A stretch of 18,459 nt of DNA from an uncultured Variovorax sp. (lineage in GTDB: Bacteria; Pseudomonadota; Gammaproteobacteria; Burkholderiales; Burkholderiaceae_C), in NCBI GenBank assembly GCA_903872875.1, contig CAIQMJ010000655.1, positions 1 to 18,459 on the forward strand, in the 5' to 3' direction. Made by a program: the position numbers and the translations under genes. Below the pieces are notes generated by a model, which saw nothing but the letters and a program-made list of their open reading frames with translations, made no database searches and had not been told where the DNA came from. Below, in pieces: positions 14,055 to 18,459 of this stretch; the first letter of the stretch is position 1, and each line of letters starts with the position of its first letter.

Positions 14055-14711
14055 ATGGCCAAAGCCGTCCTCACCATCAGCAGCAAGAACTATGGCGCGT
14101 GGGCGCTGCGCGGCTGGCTCATGTGCAAGCTGGCCGGGCTGGATTTCACCGAGAAGGTGATTCCGCCGGACGATCCGGCGATGAAGGCCGAGATGCTGCT
14201 GCTGTCGTCTTCGATGCTGGTGCCCTCGCTGGAGAACGGCGGGCTCAAGGTCTGGGACACGCTGGCGATCGGCGAATACCTCAACGAAATCAAGCCGAAG
14301 GCCGGCCTGCTGCCGGCCGACGCCAAGGCACGCGCGCACTGCCGCGCGATCAGCGGCGAGATGCATTCGGGCTTCAGCGCCATGCGAGGCGCGCTGCCGA
14401 TGAACATCAAGGCCCACTTCGCCAACTTCAAGATCTGGTCGCGCGCCCAGGCCGATATCGACCGCGTGGTCGCCATCTGGCATGAGTGCCTCAAGACCTA
14501 TGGCGGCCCGTTTCTGTTCGGCAAGCAGCCCTGCATTGCCGATGCGATGTACGCCCCGGTCGTCACGCGCTTCCTGAGCTACGACGTGAGCCTCGACAAG
14601 GAGTGCGCGGCGTACTGCAAGCGCATCATGGAACTGCCCGCGATGCAGGAGTGGGTGGAGGCCGCGCGGCAGGAGCCGGACGAGATCGACGAACTCGACG
14701 CCGAATTCTGA
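14055..14711 (+). CDS. Glutathione S-transferase family protein
   Basis: This 218-aa soluble protein has a thioredoxin-like GST N-domain (about 4-83) and an all-helical C-domain. The glutathione site is represented by SSSMLVPSLENGGLKVWDTL: a cis-Pro VP (56-57) and an Asp-Thr pair (68-69) where many GSTs have Glu/Gln-Ser. AIGEYL (71-76) is the usual helix that follows. A Ser-Ser pair at 9-10 may supply the thiol-activating residue, as in Ser-type GSTs (inference). The ATG at 14055 has AAGGAG (14040-14045) 9 nt upstream. It is transcribed away from phaZ as a single-gene unit and ends at a small hairpin facing the convergent gene at 14745. Substrate unknown; the subclass cannot be assigned from sequence alone. 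Confidence 0.9.
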   Translation: MAKAVLTISSKNYGAWALRGWLMCKLAGLDFTEKVIPPDDPAMKAEMLLLSSSMLVPSLENGGLKVWDTLAIGEYLNEIKPKAGLLPADAKARAHCRAISGEMHSGFSAMRGALPMNIKAHFANFKIWSRAQADIDRVVAIWHECLKTYGGPFLFGKQPCIADAMYAPVVTRFLSYDVSLDKECAAYCKRIMELPAMQEWVEAARQEPDEIDELDAEF

Positions 14712-14716
14712 GCACC

Positions 14717-14734
14717 TGCGGCCACCCTGCCGCA
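14717..14734. terminator. Short hairpin between convergent genes, possible bidirectional terminator
   Basis: TGCGGC (14717-14722) and GCCGCA (14729-14734) form a 6-bp GC-rich stem with a CACCCT loop between the GST stop and the stop of the small exported-protein gene. There is no T-run on either side, so it is only a weak candidate. Confidence 0.4.
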
Positions 14735-14744
14735 ATTCACGGAA

Positions 14745-15068
14745 TCACTGCGGCGTGGTGCCCTGTGTGGTCCGCGGCTTGCCCGGGCGGCGCGTGTCGC
14801 GCGTTTCTGCGCGTGCCTCGCCATTGACTGCAGCGCGGTCGGTACCGATGGCGCCGCCTTCGGGCGTCTTCGGTTCGTCGCCCCCTTGCGCGCGCACCTT
14901 GCCTGCAGGCTTCATGTCCTTCCTGGCTTCGGCCGCGCGTTCGGACTTGCCGGTCGCAATGCCCGGGGTATTCGGCGGCACGGGCGCGCCCGGCGGGTTG
15001 GATTGGGCGTAGGCGGCACCTGCGGCGGCGAAGCTGCCGGCGACCAGCATGGCGAAGACTCTGTTCAT
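14745..15068 (-). CDS. Small exported, probably disordered protein of unknown function
   Basis: The 107-aa product starts MNRVFAMLVAGSFAAAGAAYAQ, a clear Sec signal peptide with an AYA-QS type I cleavage site near residue 21; no lipobox Cys is present. The mature part of about 86 residues is rich in Pro, Gly, Ala, Lys, Arg, Glu and Thr, has no Cys and almost no aromatic or bulky hydrophobic residues, and is therefore likely disordered in the periplasm. The ATG at 15068 has AGGGA (15080-15076) 7 nt upstream, which with the signal peptide makes a real gene likely. I do not recognise a named family. It is divergent from the SOS-box radical SAM gene with a 222-bp gap and convergent with the GST gene. 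Function cannot be given. Confidence 0.8.
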   Translation of the reverse strand: MNRVFAMLVAGSFAAAGAAYAQSNPPGAPVPPNTPGIATGKSERAAEARKDMKPAGKVRAQGGDEPKTPEGGAIGTDRAAVNGEARAETRDTRRPGKPRTTQGTTPQ

Positions 15069-15265
15069 CGAATGTTCCCTGACGAAGTAGTTGAAAGATG
15101 GATGCGCCGCGTGCTGACAAAGGTGAACTGCTGAGGCGCAGGAGCCTGTCGGTGCACAGCGGCGAGCCCGGAGCGTCACCCATTCCGGAGGCCAGTGGAT
15201 GTAGGAAGAAATCGTCACGGCGCGCCACGCGAAATCCCACTTTGCAAAATCCTCGGCCTGCCGGA

Positions 15266-15285
15266 TACTGTATGAAAATACAGTT
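15266..15285 (+). promoter_or_regulatory. LexA-binding SOS box ahead of the radical SAM gene
   Basis: TACTGTATGAAAATACAGTT contains an exact CTGT-N8-ACAG palindrome (15268-15283) and matches the enterobacterial/beta-gammaproteobacterial LexA consensus at all the strongly conserved positions. It ends 5 bp before the ATG at 15291. A possible but weak promoter has TTGCAA (15242-15247) and, 18 bp on, TACTGT (15266-15271) inside the box, so LexA binding would block the -10 region. Confidence 0.85.
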
Positions 15286-15290
15286 AAATC

Positions 15291-16379
15291 ATGGCCGATG
15301 TCTTCATCCCATTGCACGCCCTCAAGGGCCGGGGCGCCGCAAGCCGGATCGCCCACCGCTTCGAACGCGACCAGCGCAACGACTTCGACGATGGCTGGGG
15401 CACCCTGGAAGAAGGCGCTTCGGAGCCGCTGGCACCGCTGCAGACCGAGGTGCGCTTCGAGGACGCGAAGTCCGCGATCAGCGGCAACGAGTCGCCCGAC
15501 ATCTACTTCGAACAGTCGCTCAATCCCTACCGCGGCTGCGAGCACGGCTGCATCTACTGTTTCGCGCGGCCGACGCACAGCTACCTGAACATGTCGCCGG
15601 GGCTCGACTTCGAGACCAGGCTGATCGCCAAGCGCAACATCGCCGAGGTGCTGCGCAGCGAGATCGGCCGCAGGAACTATCGGCCGACGCAGCTCGCCAT
15701 CGGTACCGCGACCGACTGCTACCAGCCGATCGAACGCGAACTGCGGCTCACCCGATCGGTGATCGAGGTGCTGCGCGAAGCGCGCCATCCCTTCGGGCTG
15801 GTGACCAAGTCCAGTGCGGTCGAACTGGACCTCGATCTGATCGCGCCGATGGCGGCCGAGCATCTAGCCGCGGTGTACGTGACGATGACCACGCTCGACG
15901 CCACGTTGGCCCGCAAGCTCGAACCGCGTGCCGCCGCGCCGCACCGCCGGCTGCGGACCATCCGCACCCTGGCCGAGGCGGGCGTGCCGGTGGGCGTCAG
16001 CGTGGCGCCGCAGATCCCGTTCGTCACCGAGGACATGGAGCACGTGCTCGAAGCCGCCTGGGAGGCCGGCGCGCGCAGCGCTTTCTACACGGTGATCCGG
16101 CTGCCCTGGGAGGTGGCGCCGCTGTTCAAGGAATGGCTCGAGCTGCATTACCCGCAGCGCGCCGGCCGCATCATGGCGCGCATCCGCGAGATGCGCGGCG
16201 GCAAGGACTACGACGCCGACTTCGCGACCCGCATGAAGGGCAGCGGCCTCTGGGCCGATCTGATCCGCCAGCGCTTCGAGAAGGCGACGCAGCGCATCGG
16301 CTTCAACCGCCAGCGCTTCGCGCTCGACACGACGGCGTTCCGGCCGCCGGGCGAGGTGGGGCAGGGCAGCCTGTTCTAG
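15291..16379 (+). CDS. PA0069-family radical SAM protein (spore photoproduct lyase-like)
   Basis: The 362-aa protein carries the radical SAM iron-sulfur motif C-x3-C-x2-C at Cys83, Cys87 and Cys90 (GCEHGCIYCFARPTHSYLN), which binds a [4Fe-4S] cluster to split S-adenosylmethionine. Preceding segments KGRGAASRIAHRFE (12-25) and QSLNPYRGC (75-83) identify the PA0069-type family, distantly related to spore photoproduct lyase SplB. The reaction is not established for the family; nucleic-acid repair is plausible given that relationship and the SOS box directly upstream. The ATG at 15291 is chosen because an in-frame TAA lies at 15285-15287 and the family motif begins soon after; no Shine-Dalgarno sequence precedes it. 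The gene ends 21 bp from the convergent exonuclease gene. Confidence 0.92.
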   Translation: MADVFIPLHALKGRGAASRIAHRFERDQRNDFDDGWGTLEEGASEPLAPLQTEVRFEDAKSAISGNESPDIYFEQSLNPYRGCEHGCIYCFARPTHSYLNMSPGLDFETRLIAKRNIAEVLRSEIGRRNYRPTQLAIGTATDCYQPIERELRLTRSVIEVLREARHPFGLVTKSSAVELDLDLIAPMAAEHLAAVYVTMTTLDATLARKLEPRAAAPHRRLRTIRTLAEAGVPVGVSVAPQIPFVTEDMEHVLEAAWEAGARSAFYTVIRLPWEVAPLFKEWLELHYPQRAGRIMARIREMRGGKDYDADFATRMKGSGLWADLIRQRFEKATQRIGFNRQRFALDTTAFRPPGEVGQGSLF

Positions 16380-16380
16380 A

Positions 16381-16406
16381 GGCTGTTGCCGACACGGCGC
16401 TCAGCC
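16381..16406. terminator. Hairpin in the 21-bp gap of a convergent gene pair
   Basis: GGCTG (16381-16385) pairs with CAGCC (16402-16406) and GCCG (16388-16391) with CGGC (16395-16398), around an ACA loop and a small internal loop. It covers the gap between the radical SAM and exonuclease stop codons and could end transcription both ways. No T-run is seen. Confidence 0.45.
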
Positions 16407-17033
16407 CGACAGCGGCATCGGCGTGAGCGTCGCCGCGTCCAGCCCGAGCGCGTCGGCCACGCACATCGCGGCATAGGCGTCGTTGGCGGCATAGCTGACC
16501 TGGCCTTCGGAAAGCTGCCGCTGCGCCCAGTTCGAGGTCGTCTGCTTGCGCGACTTCACGAAGCGGCGGTTGAACACCAGCGCCACCGCCGTCTTCACGC
16601 CCACCGAATTGCGGTAGCCGCGGCGCTTGAAGACCGTGTCGAGATCGACCACCGCCTGAGGCTCCACGCCGAGCGTGTGCCGGATCTGCGTGCGGTCGCC
16701 GGCCAGGCCGAAGCCGATCTTGGTCAGCGCGCTCGATGCGAGCAGGCTCGCCGCAGCGGCACGGCAGTCTGCGTCGTGCAGCTGGAACACCCAGGCACGC
16801 CGTAGCGACGCGAACTGCACGGTGTGCGGACCGCTCGACACCTCGTTCTTGAGGAAGGTCGGCTTCGACTCGGTGTCGAAACCGACCGTGTCGAGCCGTC
16901 CGATCGCATCGAGCGCTGCGGCGGCCTGCTGCGACGTAGACACGACGTCGATGTCCCGCAGGCCGAGGCCGTCGAACACGTCGAGCAGCGCGATCTCTTC
17001 CTTGGTCGGCAGCGGCGGCGGTCGTGTGTTCAT
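16401..17033 (-). CDS. 3'-5' exonuclease domain protein (DEDDy family, RNase D/WRN-like)
   Basis: This 210-aa protein is a single DnaQ-fold 3'-5' exonuclease domain of the RNase D/WRN type, with no HRDC or helicase domain. The four metal-binding acids and the catalytic Tyr are visible: Asp53 and Glu55 (VGFDTESKP), Asp113 (GFGLAGDRTQI), and Tyr181 with Asp185 (SYAANDAYAA). An SNWAQRQLSEGQ segment before motif III matches the family's usual W-x-x-R-x-L stretch. It should remove nucleotides from 3' ends of RNA or DNA; which one is not readable here. The ATG at 17033 overlaps the stop of the upstream TfoX-like gene as ATGA, indicating translational coupling. Alternative: a tRNA- or ssDNA-processing nuclease. 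Confidence 0.9.
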   Translation of the reverse strand: MNTRPPPLPTKEEIALLDVFDGLGLRDIDVVSTSQQAAAALDAIGRLDTVGFDTESKPTFLKNEVSSGPHTVQFASLRRAWVFQLHDADCRAAAASLLASSALTKIGFGLAGDRTQIRHTLGVEPQAVVDLDTVFKRRGYRNSVGVKTAVALVFNRRFVKSRKQTTSNWAQRQLSEGQVSYAANDAYAAMCVADALGLDAATLTPMPLSG

Positions 17034-17446
17034 GGCTTGTTTCCACTGGTGCGCCGGACGGGCGTCTTCTTGGCCGCGGCTTTTTTCTTCGCGGCCGGCT
17101 GGCGAGGTCTGCTGGACTTCGGTGGCTGGCCCGATCGCAATGCCGCTTCCCAGGCACGGCGAGCCCAGAGCGCGGCCTCGCCCCTGTCCTCGAAGATCTC
17201 GGCCGGCGCTTCGCGGTAGGACAACTGCGTCAGCTTGCCCTGGCGCTCGTAGGTGAAGGCGGGCAACTGCAGCCGATCGAAATGCGGCGCGCTCTCGGCA
17301 TCGGTCTTGAGGTACAGCGTGTCGCCGATCACCAGCGCGAACATCCGGCCGTCGTGGTAGACGCCATGTCCGCCGAACATGCGGCGCACGACGATGCGGC
17401 CGAAGCGTTCGAAGACTTCGGGCAGGGTGTCGACGAAGCTGCTCAT
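17030..17446 (-). CDS. TfoX/Sxy N-terminal domain protein with Lys/Ala-rich tail
   Basis: The 138-aa product has a TfoX N-terminal domain over residues 1 to about 105, recognised from RRMFGGHGVYHDGRMFALV, the following LYLKTD and the TYERQGK/LSYREAPAE segments. It lacks the C-terminal TfoX domain of the full-length competence regulator Sxy, so it belongs to the short single-domain class whose role is mostly unknown. Residues about 108-138 form a basic tail (AAKKKAAAKKTP) resembling histone H1-like C-termini, which could bind nucleic acid (inference). The ATG at 17446 begins the conserved domain directly; its ribosome binding site is poor. It overlaps the exonuclease gene by 4 bp and lies 27 bp after fghA, so all three may be in one transcript. 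Confidence 0.88.
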   Translation of the reverse strand: MSSFVDTLPEVFERFGRIVVRRMFGGHGVYHDGRMFALVIGDTLYLKTDAESAPHFDRLQLPAFTYERQGKLTQLSYREAPAEIFEDRGEAALWARRAWEAALRSGQPPKSSRPRQPAAKKKAAAKKTPVRRTSGNKP

Positions 17447-17473
17447 GGACGCTGGGGTCGGGTCAGCGGTACT

Positions 17474-18349
17474 TCAAGCCGCCCGGCCGGCCAGCACCTT
17501 CGCGTGGTGCGCGAGGTGGTCGCCGATGAAGCTCTGGATGAAGTAGTAGCCGTGGTCGTAGCCCGCATGCCGTCGCAGTTCGAGCGGCTGGCCGATGCCT
17601 GCGCAGGCCGCTTCGAACAACGCGGGATGCAATTGGTCAGCGAGGAATTTGTCGGCCAGGCCCTGGTCGATCAGGATGCCGGCTGGAAAGGGCGCGATCG
17701 GCTGGTTCTGCATCAGCACCGTGGCGTCGTGCTCCTGCCAGGCCGTGTGGTCGGTGCCGAGGTAGGCGTTGAAAGCCTTGTGACCCCACGGGCACTGCGT
17801 GGGAGCGCAGATCGGTGCGAAGGCCGACAGCGACTTGAACAGCCCCGGATGCCGCAGCGCGAGCGTGAGCGCACCGTGCCCGCCCATCGAATGGCCGAAC
17901 AGGCCGAGGCGATGGGTGTCGATCGGCAACTCGGTCGCCAGCAGCGGCAGCAGTTCGTCGATCAGGTAGCTTTCCATGCGCCAGTGCGTGGCCCATGGCG
18001 CCCGCGTCGCGTCGAGATAGAAGCCGGCGCCTATGCCGAAGTCCCAGCTCGCGGTGGCGCCTTCGATGTTTTCCGCTGCCGGTCCGCGCGGACTGGTGTC
18101 GGGCGCGATCAGCGCGAGGCCGAGTTCGGCCGCGAGCCGCTGCGCGCCGGCCTTCACCATGAAGGTCTCTTCGTTGCAGGTGAGGCCTGCCAGATAGATC
18201 AGCGCCGGCACCGGACCTTGCGCGGCTTGCGGCGGCAGGAACACCGAGAAGCGCATCGGCAGGCCGATTTCGCGCGACGGGTGCTCGTGGAAGCGCTGGA
18301 CGCCGCCGAAGCAGCGGTGTTCGGAAAGGGTCTTCAGGATGTCTGTCAT
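17474..18349 (-). CDS. fghA: S-formylglutathione hydrolase
   Basis: This 291-aa alpha/beta-hydrolase of the esterase D family hydrolyses S-formylglutathione to formate and glutathione, the second step of glutathione-dependent formaldehyde detoxification in the cytoplasm. The nucleophile elbow GHSMGGHG gives Ser154; the acid lies in IDQGLADKF (Asp228 or Asp233) and the base is His266 in HAGYDHGYYF. AGLTCNEETFMVKAGAQ (54-70) and GFYLDAT (109-115) are family-specific stretches. Length is normal. The ATG at 18349 lies 20 bp after the stop of an alpha/beta-hydrolase fragment at the window edge. The partner S-(hydroxymethyl)glutathione dehydrogenase (adhC/frmA) is not in the window and would be expected to the right if the usual order holds. 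Confidence 0.94.
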   Translation of the reverse strand: MTDILKTLSEHRCFGGVQRFHEHPSREIGLPMRFSVFLPPQAAQGPVPALIYLAGLTCNEETFMVKAGAQRLAAELGLALIAPDTSPRGPAAENIEGATASWDFGIGAGFYLDATRAPWATHWRMESYLIDELLPLLATELPIDTHRLGLFGHSMGGHGALTLALRHPGLFKSLSAFAPICAPTQCPWGHKAFNAYLGTDHTAWQEHDATVLMQNQPIAPFPAGILIDQGLADKFLADQLHPALFEAACAGIGQPLELRRHAGYDHGYYFIQSFIGDHLAHHAKVLAGRAA

Positions 18350-18369
18350 TCGGTGAGGTTCCGCACAGT

Positions 18370-18459
18370 TCAGCGCAGCGGTGCGACGAGTTCGAGGACC
18401 GCATCGGCGAACACGCGCGGCGCCTCATGCGGCATGTTGTGGCCCACGCCCGGCACCAG
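18370..18459 (-). CDS. C-terminal end of an alpha/beta-hydrolase, cut by window edge
   Basis: The last 29 codons and TGA stop of a gene entering from the right are visible. The peptide begins LVPGVGHNMPHEAPRVFADA and ends ELVAPLR. The PGVGHNMPHEAP stretch is the usual catalytic-His loop of alpha/beta-fold hydrolases, followed by the final helix. Too little is present to name the enzyme. The stop lies 20 bp upstream of fghA on the same strand, suggesting one operon. Confidence 0.7.
   Translation of the reverse strand: MVPGVGHNMPHEAPRVFADAVLELVAPLR

Noticed and set aside
15092..15120. TTGTCA (minus strand, 15120-15115) as -35 for the small exported protein
   Set aside because: The -35 matches 5 of 6, but no acceptable -10 lies at 16-18 bp spacing.
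15098..16426. 442-codon plus-strand frame across the radical SAM gene
   Set aside because: It is a shifted shadow of that gene; the frame with the Cys motif is 15291-16379.

Overview
The window is high-GC DNA of proteobacterial type with dense, mostly co-directional genes and short gaps. Gene content (intracellular PHB depolymerase with a Cys nucleophile, a PA0069-family radical SAM protein behind a LexA-type box, a TreS-maltokinase fusion, S-formylglutathione hydrolase next to a TfoX-like gene) suggests a betaproteobacterium of the Burkholderiales, probably Comamonadaceae and Variovorax-like. That assignment is inference from gene content; no rRNA or other marker is present.

Positions 1-12501 are a single minus-strand alpha-glucan/trehalose operon, read right to left: glgB, glgE, treS-mak (fusion), a small multi-spanning MscS-like membrane protein, glgX, treZ and the start of malQ, which runs off the left edge. 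Gaps are 13-39 bp, and the last three genes overlap (glgX/treZ by 4 bp, treZ/malQ by 8 bp). All catalytic residues of the GH13 enzymes and of the maltokinase domain are present. Together they describe a loop: trehalose to maltose (TreS), maltose to maltose-1-phosphate (Mak domain), polymerisation to alpha-1,4-glucan (GlgE), branching (GlgB), then debranching (GlgX) and return to trehalose through TreZ with a TreY that must lie outside the window. GlgC and GlgA are not seen, so within this locus the glucan is built through maltose-1-phosphate.

Positions 12709-13926 (minus) carry an intracellular polyhydroxybutyrate depolymerase, a second carbon-storage function, divergent from a plus-strand glutathione S-transferase-like gene (14055-14711). 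A small exported, probably disordered protein (14745-15068, minus) follows.

Positions 15266-16379 hold a plus-strand radical SAM gene of the PA0069/spore-photoproduct-lyase-like family preceded by a perfect CTGT-N8-ACAG LexA (SOS) box only 5 bp before the start codon. It converges on a translationally coupled minus-strand pair, a TfoX-N-domain protein with a Lys/Ala-rich tail and a DEDDy 3'-5' exonuclease. At the right edge lie S-formylglutathione hydrolase and the last 29 codons of an alpha/beta-hydrolase.

No mobile element, CRISPR array, tRNA or rRNA was seen. No gap longer than about 220 bp lacks a gene. The window is largely a well-known pathway in a compact arrangement; the two points most worth following are the MscS-like membrane gene inside the glucan/trehalose operon and the SOS box sitting on the start of the radical SAM gene.
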